From Ectocarpus siliculosus (lineage: Eukaryota; Sar; Phaeophyceae; Ectocarpales; Ectocarpaceae), in assembly GCA_000310025.1 (NCBI GenBank), contig FN649734.1, positions 1,923,821 through 1,964,822 of the forward strand: DNA of 41,002 bases. The letters run 5' to 3'. A program made the position numbers and the translations under genes. This document shows positions 19,801 through 32,434 of this stretch, piece after piece (the first letter of the stretch is position 1; every line of letters begins with the position of its first letter). Below the pieces are notes generated by a model, which saw only the letters and a list, made by a program, of their open reading frames with translations, had not been told where the DNA came from and ran no database searches.

Positions 19801-22800
19801 ATGAGAGGGGGGGATCATGCTCTGGTGCTGGCGTGCGCGCTGGGTTTGGGGGGGATGGGAGTGCTCGGCAAGGGTATAGCTGCGGCAAAGACTTCCCAAC
19901 TAGCCGTCCCCGCTGCTGAATCTGCTCGACCTCGAGGGAACCTTGGCAGCGAAAGAGGTAGGCAACCGAGTGCACATGCTTGCTTTCGAGGAAAAATCGC
20001 CGTTTTTTTTTTCCTCGTGGGGTACGCACGTGAAGAGAACAGCGCAGTGCTTCCGCAAGAGCCCGCGGTTGTGCAAGGTGTTGTGAAGGCAAGGAGGTCT
20101 GCATCCCCCCGAAATTGGTGCGGTCTGGTCGAGCACCACGTGTCAGCGGTAGAATTGTAGATCATACGCTGCCTCAAACGCAGCAGTGCGAAACGATCAG
20201 AGTATTGAAACTCCGCTGGTGATGCTTTCCTTGTATATGCATGCGTGAAACACATAATTTTCTTTGTATGTGAGCCTCGCTGTTTATGTGTCAATTTTGC
20301 TCCATGCCTTGTTGCAACTCTCGGCAGCAATGATAGCAGACTTAACCCTTTAAGCACCCAGTAGGTTAGAGGTTAAAAGTCCCAACAACAATCGCATGCG
20401 CTCGATTGGGAGAGACTACACAGTCCCGAGGGACGAAGGCTGACTTGGTTAGAGGCAGAAAAGTGTCCACAAGTGCATGGGGACGCTTTCAATACTGAAG
20501 CCAAGTCAGCACTTTTTTGTTTTTTTTCAGTTCTAGGCGGATGCAGCTTTTCCCAACAAGAGGGGCCCCGGCTTGGGAGACATGTGTACAGCAAGTTGGG
20601 GGCCGAGGAGCGACATCACACAGCCTACCACCTCGGGCAAGCATGGTAGACCAAGGTTTTCCACGCGCGTTTCACACTCTTGGCGAGCCAAACGACTCAC
20701 GCGCGCGGCAACTCGTCTCGTTCACATCCTCTTGCATCCGGCCGTAGGACAAACTTCTTCTGCCTTCGCTTGTTTTTTTCTGACAGCTTGCGGCTGCGGC
20801 AGTGCTCGGCGCTTGCACCGGGCTTTCGCTTCGAGGGGGAGGCGTGCTGCGCTGGGGTTGCGGGGAGGGGCACCCGCGGTGTCGGACCGGTACAACGCGC
20901 GGATGCAAGTCATAATAACGAGGAACATGCGAAAGGTGTGTACCGAGTGAACACAAGGCCGTTGAACCTTACAATTTTGCACCACAAAATCAAGAAAATA
21001 AGGACATCGTGGAGTGGTTCATGGCAGAGAGCCCGCCGACGTCGCCTAAGAGAAGCAGCTGCGATCTGGCTGTGCAGTATCTGTGTAACCGCGAGGCGAA
21101 CTGGTGTCTTTTGTACCTCTTTTTTTTTCTGTGCACCCGCCATGGGCAAGGGTGGGGAGCGTTACGGGCGTTTGTTTCCAAAGTTTTGGAATGTGTCCAG
21201 AGTAGGGGACCTTTGCGAAGCTAGTTCGAAGGCCAACACATTTGGGAATTTCCACAATCTGGAATCGAACGTTCCAATTTTTCTGGGCCCTGCGCACTCC
21301 TAATTTGTTAGAAAATTTTGCAAAGTTTTCGATTACTTTCAACTTTTGGGAAGTAGCATTACTTCCGTTTTTTGGGACTTGTGAGAATTGGAAAAATCAG
21401 CCCCGTTAGAGCCCTGCCAAAGGCCTCATCAGATACCCGTTACTGCACTCCCCCTAGGCGCTTTGGCTGGTACTGACTATCGACTTTGCCCGTGGAAATG
21501 GGGTTGACGACATCGGCAGCAGCGGATTGAATGATTGCTAAAACGCTACCTACCTCTGCTGACCTCTTTCAGAGGCAAGCGCTGCAGCCACCGGGACGAC
21601 CCTTTATTTGTTCATCACTCCCGTGAAGTATTGGCTTTAACAACATGCGACATGGTCAAGGCTCCTAGTGTCCGGCGCCACCGTACCGCTGTTGCCGCTT
21701 CGCTGCAGTAACGATGACGACGGGAATGACTGCGAAGGTGACTCTTGGTGTCATGTCGATCCGTGTGCGTCCGTCGTCGCTGGTCAGGTTTTGATGGACG
21801 AGCTCGGCTATGCCGCGGATGAGGTGGACGACATGGACCCTCAGATAGCGGCGGTTGTGATCGAGAAGTCGCTGCCCAGGCCACGAGCAGGCGAGTCTAC
21901 GTAGACCACTACTGTCGCCAGCTCCATCTGCTGCGTTCTTGACTGACTGAGTGTGTGTGTTCGTCCCATCTATTCTGGCGCCGGTCTACAGGCTTGTGGA
22001 GTGCCCCGGAAGATTCTCAAAGGATATTTTCGATAAAGAAAGGGTCTCAGCTTAACGATGGTTCACACTTCTGTGGCCTACGAGGCTGTGTCGCACGCGG
22101 TACATTCCGTCGTACGGACTCGTTCCCTTCAAGTCACGTTTGGGTTGGCTTCTCATCCAACGGTGTGTTGAGATACCGAAAGAGGCGGAGAGATGGCAAC
22201 CCCCCTAGACTGACTTTCAAGGCTCGATTACTCCACGACCAAGATTGTGTGTACCGTACCGTATACCGTACCGTGGTATTCCTTAAGAGTCGGAGAGATG
22301 GCACGTCCCCTAGACCGATTTTCAAAGCTCGATTGCTCCACACCCAAGTGGGTGCGGAAAAGAACCCGATACGCCTACGGAAAGCCCTCGACGAGATGGT
22401 TCCAGAAACACCAAAGTTGGTGTTGGCACAAGCTCGTTTATGGAGCAACTGAGCTTTGAAAATCGGTCTTGTGCCATCTCTCCCGCCTCTTCGGGTGTGT
22501 ACCCCGTGTTGCCCACCCGCACGGTCTTGAACCACACGAGCTCCGATCCGGGATCACACAGGAGAAAATGCGGCAAATGTCGAGGTTGGTGCTATCAATA
22601 CCTGGGTACCTATGTAGATCATGCATTTAACCTCTTGCGACCTAGGGAAAATAAAGCGATACGTTTTGCTTGGTGGTTCTCAAAGTTCGAATATCGGGCA
22701 CACCACATTTTCTTTGCGGTGTTTGTTTATCAATCGGCAGACAAGCTAGCTCCTGGTGTCGTGGCGATTCACTATACCGTTTTTCCGAGGCGTGAGACCC

Positions 22801-25800
22801 TTCTGGTGTACAGTAGGCGGCAACTGTTAAAAGAGCGTTGGGACAAGCCAACAACACTCTCTTGAATCTGGTTTTGTCTTGAACCGCACTGTGTAATATA
22901 GTAGTGTCACGATGGAGTGTGGCCGCTATTCAGAGCAGGTCGCTGAACCGAACTAACAATCGCATGACAGTTATACTACCGGGGTGCGGCGGTGTGATTT
23001 TGTGGTCGCTACATAATCAGGGAATGTCGCCAAACCGAGACCCCCACTGCATGTGTATTTCCCATGGTCGAGACCAACGAAAACAATCTCTCTGAACCGT
23101 AGCCGCCGCTGTGCCATCACTAGCCGCATGCCAAAGAGCTGGCCGCGTGTCGTCCACACCCAAAAAGCCCCCACGCCGCTGTGCCCCCAAAACGTCATCG
23201 TGGACTCAATCCGTCCTCTCCAGGCATGCCGATCGCGTGGCGGCGGAGCATCAGGCAGACGGGAAGCTCCTCCAACCCCGTCCAACTCCTCGCCGGAGCT
23301 GTCCTTGCCGCGGTAGGGGCCGTCGTAAACGGAGCCGTGGCGGTGTCGGCGTTCCCATTTGTTGCCGCGGGGAAAGGGATCGGGGCGGCGAAGGCGGGTG
23401 GGGTCAAGGGGGCCGCGGTGACGTTGCTGGCGTTGAGCGTGGTGACGGCGGTGCTCGTGACGTCGTCAGCGTTGGGTAAGCGTTGGCCGCAGCTTTTCTG
23501 GCCCTTGGCACGTGTGCGCGTGACTTTTGAGTATGTACGGTGGGTGGCCCGCTATAGTGCCGGTAAAATCTCTGGACACACACAGCGCCCTCAATAGTGC
23601 CGGACACCGGCACTATTGAGGGCGGACCCGCTATAGTGCCGGTAAAATTTCTGGACACACACAGTGCCCTCAATAGTGCCGGACACCGGCACTATTGAGG
23701 GCGGCCCCGCTATGGTGCCGGTTGGGCACCACGGCGCCCCGCAATAGTGCCGGTTCACTACACACACACACACACACGCCAGCTGACACACACAGAAGGG
23801 CGGAGAGACGCAACACAGAAAAAAGGGTACACGTGCTGCTGCAGACCCGAATAGCTCTACGCAGAGGCGCACCAGGGAGGGGATACGGCTGTAGTAAGTG
23901 GTTGGTTGTTTTTTGTCAGTGCCCTTCCTGTCGTGTTTCATTTTTTTTTGTTGTTGTTGTCTTTTTTTTACTTGCAACATCGAAGTAGGGCAAGTAGGGC
24001 TGCGATTTGACAAGTTGTACGAACGGGAGCTGTACAAGCATTTTGCCGTCAAAGGTCAACCGGGTACATGATCTGTGTCTTCCTTTCGCCGTCGACTAGT
24101 GCTGTTGAGCTTGACCGAAATGGTGTGATCCATTGAGGCCAATGCCACTGCTTTCTTGCCCACAGAAAATTAGGCAGCTGTTGGTGCATCTTGCTTGAAA
24201 ATGGCAGAGCGGTACCACTGTACATAGTATGTTTATATTGAAGGGTTGGTTCGCGACATTTCAGGATGTGCAGTACGTGTGCTGATGTGGGAAGAAAATA
24301 ACCGTGCAACATGCAACGCATATTTTTTGTCAACAAACTCGAATAGTGCTGAATCGGCACTATTGAGGTACTATTCCCAATAGTGCCGGTGCCCGCTATA
24401 GTGCCGATTTTATCTCTGGACACATATCGGCACTATACCGGGCCACCCACTGTGATCTTGTTCTGATCCAGAGGTGTGCTCCTTTTTTCCCGGCACGTGT
24501 GGGCCGGCTTGGTCGGTAGTTTGGTGCCGGCGTACTCATCTCAGTCAAGCAGGTTCGCTCGGCGACCGCCCTTGCACCTGTGGCAGGCCGTTGTTTGTTT
24601 TGGAGTTCAAGGCGCAACAGCCAACGAAGCGGCGTCCCTTCCTGACAAGACGTGCGCGTTCGCGCCGTGCGTGATGGTCAAGATGAGCGTGTGCATGCAT
24701 ACGGAGTACCACGTACCCCAACCGGTCGTCCACGGCCGGTTGGGTTGGGTAGCATAGTGTGCCTGGAGCCGTTCCATTTACCTCGATGCTATTCTAGCGC
24801 CACCGGGGACAGCCGGAGCGTGAGCAGAACACAGAGGGGTGCATAGATCGCCGGTAGCTCACAGGCGTGTGTAATTGCTCCATGCTCCGTGCTTTCTCAC
24901 GAAGAGATAGCGTCGTCTGTGCGAGCTGTCACCGCTCCCGTTTCAGTTATTTTTTCTGCATCACCGCCCAACTGCTATCCCGTCCGCTTTGGCCGCCGTT
25001 TCCGAACCCCGGGCTGAAATACCACCAGGCGGGGATGCTGACGATAAATACCCCGGAGCGGCCTGCCTCCGATCGTTAGGCGAGAACGTTGCATCTGCAA
25101 AGGCCTTGGTGCTGTCGAGGGGAAAGGGCGGCGGCAGAACCAGCACAGACAGACTGGATGGTAGAAACGGCCGTGTTGTCACCTCTGGTGATACCGCGAA
25201 GACAACGGGAAGTGCTGCGGCACGGCGATGGTAAGCCTTTTTTCACGTTTTTAAATATATATATTTTGAGCCTTGATGCGGTGACGACTTTGTTTCGGCC
25301 AGATCAACTACTACGTGCGTGCGTGCGCGCACGCCGGTCACATTCCAACAACACAGAGGCACACACACACACACGTGCAACCTCCCCCCGCCGTGACTCC
25401 CCCTTGCGCCCCCCCAGATCATGGCCTACCATAGTCTACTCCAGCATATCGTAGGAGCCGTGCAAGACCTGATGTGGTCCACTCCCGTTCGGAAGAACTT
25501 TGTTCGTCGTGAAATGAGTTTTTTTTCCCTATACCCCTGTTGTCAATGCGTGCATGTTATCATTCATTGTGGACGTGAATTCTGAATCGTTCGGTATGTT
25601 TCTGGAAACATCAGCCGGGGGTCACGCTGGAGGAAAGGCATACAGGAGGATCTTGTTTTCTGACTCGGCCTTCCTTCTGCGGTGCTCACCTTGACTATTT
25701 TCTCCAACGTAGAAGGATTAAGCCGTCCGTTTCCCTCGTCGATGATAAGGCGATAGTGCGTTTTCCGTGCATGCGAGCTACGCTCACCCTAGTCATTCGG

Positions 25801-28282
25801 GCATTCAAGGCGCGCCTCCGGAGTGGACTCATCAGAGCATGGTAGTAGCAAATAGTGTCATCAAGGCATGATGCGGGATGAAGTAAGGCGTGTGTTGGTG
25901 TGAATCATCAGCTGCCAGCTGACGTCAGTGACGTTTCCCAAGCTCAAGGAGCTCACACAGCTGTCGTGCTTTCGACTCGAAGAGCCCAGCGAACTACAAC
26001 GAACCAAAAGTACGAATTTACAAGTCTATGTGCAGCCTTAACGTCGGCCGGCCACTACTGCTGTCCCGAAACCACGATATGAGTCAAGCTTCGTGTTCCG
26101 CAAGGACTATTTTTTTGTTTTTCTATGTACTTTTGCAGCGAGGTCCGACTGGCAACTTTCCGTGGCCGTGCTCGTTAGTGGCGGATTGCGCGTGACCTCC
26201 TTCCATAATCACCACAGTACGGTGACATGGCACAAGATACCACCCCCCCCCTCTGGACTGATTTTCGAAGCTCCATTTCTCTACAGCGGAAAATAGTGAA
26301 TGTGCCGAAAATGAAAAGTGGCGGCGTCGGAGCGGTCTCATCGACAGCTTTACGACAACTCATCGTTTCAAGTAGGCATCCTCTTCGACGTGAAGTAATC
26401 GAGCTATCCAGGGTGTGTGTTACATACTTCGTATGTCTCCTACGGAAGTACTTCTATTCTTGAGGCAGCAAGTGATTTTTCTTGTGCAGGCTCGGGGCCA
26501 GGAATAGCTCAAAGAAACCCGACGCCAGAAATACGCCAAAGGTTGGCGCGGAGTCTTCCTCCGCCGCCCAGAAGGAGGAAAGGCCTCACGCTACCGCTCC
26601 AAAGGGCAAGGGGGAATTTGTCGACGAGCAACACCGCGTGGGACAAGACAGGCGCAGGGGCCGCCAAGAAGAAACGCGCCGGCAGGAAGGGAACGGCGGA
26701 AATTTACCGGAACCTTCCGACAACGCTGCCGGTGAGGGTCTGCGGGGGGAGCGCTTGCCAGAGGGGTCGTCGGGGTCGGCGAGTAGCCGGAGGTCGAGGG
26801 GAGCGCCAGTGAAGCGCGGCAAGCCGAAAGGTGGTGAAGTCTACAAGAGTGAACCGCTCTTGGCAGCGGCAGTTGATGAAGGCAAAGAGGTTTCGCAAGG
26901 TGGGAGATAGATGGCAACGGGTGAGGGCACGCCGGCTGGCGTTTTTTGGTTTGAAGGTTATCTAGGGATCGTCCGTGTTTGTTGTTGTTATTGTTGTTGT
27001 TGTTTTGTTGCCGCGGATTTTGGTGACGTGCTTCTTCCTGTCGTTTTGTTATAGGAACTGCAGCTCGCTCCTCTATGTTCTTGTGGGGTGAAAGAAAAGA
27101 CACTCCCGCAGATCCCGCGATTCAAGTCTTGGCTATGACGTCTTGCTGGGGTTTTTGGATTTCTTTTCCCTTTCGACGTTGCGAGCCCTCTTTTTCGAAC
27201 CGATTCATTTTCTTCTTTCACATGATGATGCGCATTGAAATGGTCGGGCTTTTTTGTGTATTCCGACGAAGGGAGAAGGAGGAGGTGGCACTCTGCTCAA
27301 AGCCTGCGCCGGATGCCGTTTCCCAGATGCCCCGCCGGTAGGCCTGAACGCTGAGGGAGCTGTAACGTTCGATGAACTACCTCCGGCGCCGCCCGCGCCG
27401 GACACAATCGGCGTGCTCGATGAAAAAGAGAAGGAGTCCCCTTGGAATGAACCAGACCCCCCCCGGTGGGGACGGAGGCCTATGGTGGGTGCGAAAGTTG
27501 GTCCTTTTCGTTTTCAAAGTCTTGTCCAAGATGAAGTAGTAAATGCGGCAAATGCGGTGCAGTAGTACTTGCAACAGGTGGAACGGGGTCGAAATGAAAA
27601 AAAAAGTAGTCTTTCGTTGTTGCACCTAAGCTGCTCGGCGACTAGAGTTTGTTTCGTCAAGGGTGAGAGCCTAGACGCTGTTGCCTTCGTAGGCACGATC
27701 TTCGAAGGGCCCCGTCACGTCCTTGGCAAACTTAATTTGTTTCAGTACCTATTTGCAGCTCAAACGTCAGGTGTTTCCCGTCATCAAGCTGCCCAACAAC
27801 GAGCGACAAGCTGGTTCTTTCCCGTTTTCCATGGATTATTTCTTGCACCGCCTTTTGCGTTCAAATCCTCGGCAAGCCATTCCGTTATACCCCTGGACCT
27901 TGCTTGCCAGTCTTCCTCTGAAAATTCCGTAGGCGTTGAGTAGAACAGAATAAGACAAGATGTACATGTATGCTCTTGATGTTAAGACACCTGTTGACGA
28001 AGAATGAAAATGCATCGGTATTGATGTGTTGTCCCGGCACCTGCTGACGAGCCACCAGGCCATTTTCACATACTGGTGTCTCGTGGTGTTTTTTAACCCT
28101 TTCTTGCCTTGCTACGACGCCGCCGCGGTTTTGTTGGGCAGCCCGAACACATCCCGACCGAAGAGGAGATGGAAGCGTGGGATACCAAAATGGCAGTGCC
28201 CGACACGTGGCTTGATCGGGCAATCAACGGCGTCATGGGGTCGTTGTTTGGCGGGGGTGACGACAAGGTCGACAGTGACTAG
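19801..28282 (+). CDS. Unrecognised multi-exon protein with signal and hydrophobic segment
   Basis: Exons inferred from matching splice phases: 19801-19957, 20531-20645, 20787-20935, 20995-21112, 21573-21627, 21788-21890, 23224-23475, 23989-24054, 25029-25230, 25435-25508, 25646-25841, 26490-26899, 27055-27087 or 27125, 27272 (or 27279)-27484, 27662 to about 27900, 28142-28282. Through 27484 the frame stays open for 727 codons; the exon near 27662-27900 is uncertain, with two competing frames. The N-terminus has a short hydrophobic stretch (ALVLACALGLGGMGVLG) fitting a signal peptide or anchor. Cysteines are frequent in residues 50-200. The exon at 23224 encodes two hydrophobic spans, the one at 26490 is Arg/Lys/Glu/Gly-rich and probably disordered, and the C-terminus is acidic (IPTEEEMEAWDTKMAVPDTW, ending DDKVDSD). 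I recognise no family. The intron after 21890 would be GC-AG. The tandem phase agreement is good evidence for a real gene, though individual exons may be off. Confidence 0.6.
22186..22490. mobile_element. MITE-like element with a nested or partial second copy
   Basis: A segment at 22290-22487 is bounded by inverted copies of GGAGAGATGGCAC...CGATTTTCAAAGCTCGATTGCTCCA (left) and its complement (right, TGGAGCAACTGAGCTTTGAA then AATCGG and GTGCCATCTCTCC). Just before it, 22186-22240 repeats the left end, and GTACCGTACCGTATACCGT joins the two. It is intronic in the 19801 gene and the same family as the element at 13747-13960. No coding capacity is visible. Confidence 0.7.
23224..23475 (+). other. 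Hydrophobic double-span exon of the 19801 gene
   Basis: After a basic start (MPIAWRRSIRQTGSS) the exon encodes a first Ala/Val-rich span (LLAGAVLAAVGAVVNGAVAV), a Gly/Lys-rich turn (AAGKGIGAAKAGGVKG) and a second span (AAVTLLALSVVTAVLVTSSA). This suggests a membrane hairpin or a glycine-zipper-like insertion segment. The donor is G|GTAAGC in phase 1, and the next exon (QVGLRFDKLYERELYKHFAV) joins in frame. Codon and residue bias is strong enough that chance is unlikely. Confidence 0.65.
23541..23760. repeat. Cluster of perfect short palindromes (CGGCACTATTGAGGG type)
   Basis: Two 35-base palindromes at 23588-23622 and 23667-23701 have 16-base arms (CCCTCAATAGTGCCGG) around a three-base loop. 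Each follows CCCGCTATAGTGCCGGTAAAAT and CTGGACACACACAG. The unit is therefore a 79-bp direct repeat made of inverted repeats. It lies in an intron, between the hydrophobic exon and the 23989 exon. Confidence 0.9.
24340..24452. repeat. Inverted-orientation copy of the CGGCACTAT palindrome family
   Basis: This stretch carries CAATAGTGCCGG, CGCTATAGTGCCG, the complement of the TGTCCAGAGAT box, and ends CGGGCCACCCACTGTG, the inverted match of GGTGGGTGGCCCG at 23540. It flanks the 24054 donor side in the next intron, so one exon (23989-24054) lies between the two opposed clusters. Confidence 0.8.
26218..26290. mobile_element. MITE-family end
   Basis: ATGGCACAAGATACCACC followed by a C run, CTGGACTGATTTTCGAAGCTCC matches the ends of the elements at 13747 and 22290. 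The opposite end may be the diverged GTAATCGAGCTATCCAGG near 26395. It is intronic in the 19801 gene. Confidence 0.55.
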
Positions 28283-30339
28283 CCATGGAAGAGGTGTACC
28301 CACCCAGGGCATCTCGATTGCGGCTGCGAGGGATAGAAATATGCACAAAGTTTGAACTCATTTCAAGTCTTGAGTATGCGCATCAATCGAAGCTTGTCCT
28401 CCAGACAAGTCACGAGCGCACCTTCGCATCGGCGGGAGATGGCACTCAAAACGATTGCGTGTCGAGGTCAAGCTCGATTATCAATGGACTCAGTTACCTA
28501 TCACGTGGCTGGGGCGGGGGGAGCATTTCACTCCAGATCAAGCGTTGTCGATTGGTTGGATGATACCTGACACCTCAAGCTCTCGTTTCAATCATCGCTG
28601 GGGGTTTGTGGTTTCATCGTACCGTGTGGCGGATTTCCGTATTCTTAAGCCGGCTGCTGCTGATTGGGGTGGGTCCTCATCGCCAGCAGCTTTCGATCGA
28701 CCAACCGATAGCTCGAACAATTATGATTTTCCTGTGGCTGGGATGGGTAGGGGTCGATCGGGACAGGAGAGCGAACGAACCTTACACCTGTCCGTGGCGA
28801 TGATAGGGAGATTTGTGTTTTCTGCTGCACTATCTCGGAATACGATCTGTGCACCGACTTGCAGGATGGCTCGAAGCAGAATAGGAGAACAACATCTACC
28901 GTGCGGAATTGAACAAACAGTAGTGGTACTTGCTCCGTGACAGATTCGAAACGAGTAATACCATGGATATATATTTTTTCGAAGAAGACTGGGCACGTAG
29001 AGGACCCGTGGCTGTGTGCATAGCCGCTTGGCAAAACGCGATTCGTTTTGCGTCCAATGACTTGACCAGTTTTGCAAGACTCGACTCGTTTTCTTCCAGG
29101 GACTTGAGGAGTTTTTGGTCAGGGGTGGCAGCCAAGGGGAACAATCCACCGTGCATGTGCCGAAATTGTGCCCATTTGTTGTTGGCGTGACCGTTTGTCA
29201 GGCGAAAAGTTGCAAAGGGTGAGGAAGTGAATGTTGCCTGTGTGCACCAGGTACTGCTCGGACGAGTTTATGATGCACGTGGACGGAATGCAGCAAGTAG
29301 ACGCATCGGCATCTTCGGCAGGGGAAAATACCTCGATCTTGTGGAACGAGCCGTTTTCTTTTCCAGTTTCCATGTGTGCTTTCTCCAAAGCCTGGCACTT
29401 GTGATGCTATTTTTGTCCATGGCTCACTCGATCTTGGCGGAAAGAACCGCTTTCGCTGATGGTATCCCCGTTTCTCATGAACCTGACATTTATTTATGCT
29501 TTTGGATATGCATACGGCGCCCAACGGAACAGGCGATAAACAGCGATCGCTCCGAAACCGTTGTGGTAGTTGCCTGAACACGCTTTCGGGAAGGCCGGAT
29601 TCTGCCTTGCACCTCTATGTCGAAGCATTCTTCACAGACTGTTGTACAATTTTAGCGCGCGAGTGAAAGGGAAAGATCCTTTGACCTTCTGCGCGCGAGG
29701 GACAGTCGGACTGGACGATAAACCAGGTGATGTGGACAAGATTTGAAACGAACGGCAGCAACAGCAGCCTGTGTGGGGTGTGTGCCTCGACACTCAATCG
29801 GACGGTCGAATAGTGTCTGCACAACTCCAAGGACGTCAGCTGCATCTCGGGTGGTAGTAGGGTACTGACCTTGTCCCATTTCTTCGGGCCGGCAGAGCTG
29901 GTTCACAACTGCAACAAGCAAGCCCTACCCTGGCTCGAAAGCAGACGAAAAATACGCGTGTCCCTACATGTAGTCTATGCCGGTAAATAGACAGATGGGT
30001 ACCTGGAGACTGGTGGACGGACAAAAGGCTGAGGGCAGACGTGGCTGGCAGGAAACGAAAAGCGAGATGGTGACGCTTGTTTCCTGCCCGCAATCGCATC
30101 AAACATGAACAGAGAGCGTTGGCGAGGGAAGGGATTGTTACGACGGCTTGTCGATGGCTACTGGTGTAGGTCGGCGACGATAGAGGAGAAGACGAGTCCA
30201 TCAGGCAGGGTCAATCGAGTAACAACACAGACAGCTCGTGATCATGCATAGTTTATTGATGCCACGTGTACGTGGTTGTTGGTGGGATGGATGAGCACGA
30301 ACGCCAATCTCTTTATTATCAGACTTGATTCCGAAGCGA

Positions 30340-30400
30340 GACAACCACAACTACATACATTTGTATACATACATACATTGTATGTACATACATTGTATGT
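30340..30400. repeat. Palindromic TACA/TGTA microsatellite
   Basis: ACATACATTTGTATACATAC then CATTGTATGTACATACATTG: alternating TACA and TGTA blocks able to fold as nested hairpins. Non-coding. Confidence 0.8.
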
Positions 30401-32400
30401 AATTAATGTTTTCAGTGTATACCTTGGTAAATAATAATCTCCACCTCCCGTTTTCTTTCGTCATCGGTATATATATATGTATTTTTTTTTGCATCGACCG
30501 CGCTAACTGGCTGACCAATGAAAATACGTCAGTCCCACTGCGGTCGGTTAAACACTTCTATATACGTGTAGCAAAAAATGCCATTATTACTGCGACCCCG
30601 TGAGGAGGCGGCAAGGGGAGGCTAAGCTATTCTCCAGATGAAAGACAGAAACGGCAGCAACAGAAGAAAACTGCACGGGTTTACCACAAGGCTGCTACCT
30701 TGCACTCGAGTGCGGTGCTTTCACCGTCGTCCTCCTTGATTTCACTACATACATACATGGTGTCGGGGAACTTGGTTTGTCGGTGTTGTGACCGTTTGAC
30801 GCGGGGAAAAGGGCAAAGGGCACAGCAGGAGCACATCACTCGCGATCTTCGCAACAAGCAGCAAACACAGCACACTCAGCACCCAGCGCCCAGCACCCAG
30901 CACAGAGAGAAGAAGGAGGGGTGTGTGGGGCATGGAAGCAACACGTCCGCGCGCAGCTGCAGCATCCGTAGCAGCGAGAAGCGACAGCTTATCATGATCG
31001 CCAGACGCACACCAACGCACACAACAACAACAGGGGATGGCGCACTGACGCAGTGGCACTATGCATCACACTCTACTATAACTCTAGCAGCAGCTGCAGT
31101 TACCTGCTGTTGTTGAATATGGCGGTGTGGTGCGAACGGCTACAGTAGTGAAGACCAGACAGACAGATGCGAGCGTCGACTGTATTTGGCCGTTAGGCAT
31201 TCTGTCGCAGTAGTAGCAGTATTGTCTAGACGGGATCTTCCACTGCACGCATCATCACAGGAGCGGATCTCAACGTAGCACCACCTCACTCTCTCTACAT
31301 GTCTGTTGCTCGAATCACCCCTGGTACACTTGGCTGCCTCCTCTTGCCCGTGAAGACAACAACGGTGCAGCGGTGCAGGATGACTTTTTTCGTACACCCT
31401 TTCTTTTTTGTTCTTTTGTGACCCCTCCGAACAGTTTCTTCACCCCAGAAGAAAATATATTGTAAGACGTTCGAAGTGCTGGAAAAGTTGTTGCGTGTGG
31501 TCTGCCTGTCCGTGTAGAGAAAATAATTACTACCGACGATCGACCAACGGTATGTTGACGCACTGGCTGCGATTGTTCTGTGTTTCTTTCTCCGGGTTCG
31601 ATTGCATTCCTGGTTACCTTTTTTTCCCCCTGGTACGCGTCTGTCTGTTCCAGGACTATTTATTGCGAGTCGAAATCCGTTTGACGTATGCATATAAGAA
31701 CACAATGAGAGCAGGAACAATGACGTCCAACTGAATGAAGTACAACAACAGCAGTAGTTACAATAGGACGGAGTAAAAGCGACGGGTGGATGGGTTTAGA
31801 TAGATGTAGGTGTGCAATGCACGCACGAGACCCCGCACGGTCACCGATAAATAAAGGGCCGCACGGCGTCTCATCTTTTTCCGTGTCAGCCCATGGCATG
31901 CCATGGCCGATCTCATGGGACTTTGGGAATATTGAACCCATGGTGCACCATGAGGAGACATGTGGAAATAAAACTGAAAACGAAATAAATTATGAAAATA
32001 AAAGTGAAGTATCGGACCCCCTCTATCTACAGAAAGAAGTCTGAGATAGATTAGCAATGAATCCATAGCGTCAGCGAAGTTTAAAATGTTTGCAGCACGA
32101 TCTCAAACATGACGTATGCAGAGGATGTACATACAGTAGTCTGCATAGAGTCTATTTCCTCAATCAAACATCGATTTCCTTCTTTCCAACAACTGCTGCT
32201 ACTGCTGGAGACTACATGCAAGTATGAATCAATAGTAGTCTAGATGTCCAACTCGTCTTCAATAGTCCCGTGCAGCGGGTGCCTCGGAGAGCATGCGGGT
32301 TTCTACAATAATATCTACTGAACTGTATGTATGCAATATATGTACAAGGACATCATTTCGTCGGTGGTGTTCGTTCGTGTTTTTTTCCGAACGGAACCAC

Positions 32401-32430
<30 letters not shown>
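32401..32430. repeat. (AG)n microsatellite
   Basis: About fourteen AG dinucleotides in the gene-poor region. Confidence 0.9.

Positions 32431-32434
<4 letters not shown>

Noticed and set aside
23541-24452. One 0.9-kb transposon with matching terminal inverted repeats
   Set aside because: A predicted exon (23989-24054) that joins in phase to its neighbours lies inside, so two separate opposed insertions fit better than a single element.
28896-29581. Protein-like open frames on both strands
   Set aside because: Minus-strand frames (including a helical stretch near 29000-29110) need a frame change near 29160 with no good acceptor, and the plus strand is equally open, so no gene model can be preferred.
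31596-31612. GGGTTCGATTGC resembling a tRNA B box
   Set aside because: No A box, acceptor stem or anticodon arm could be placed upstream.
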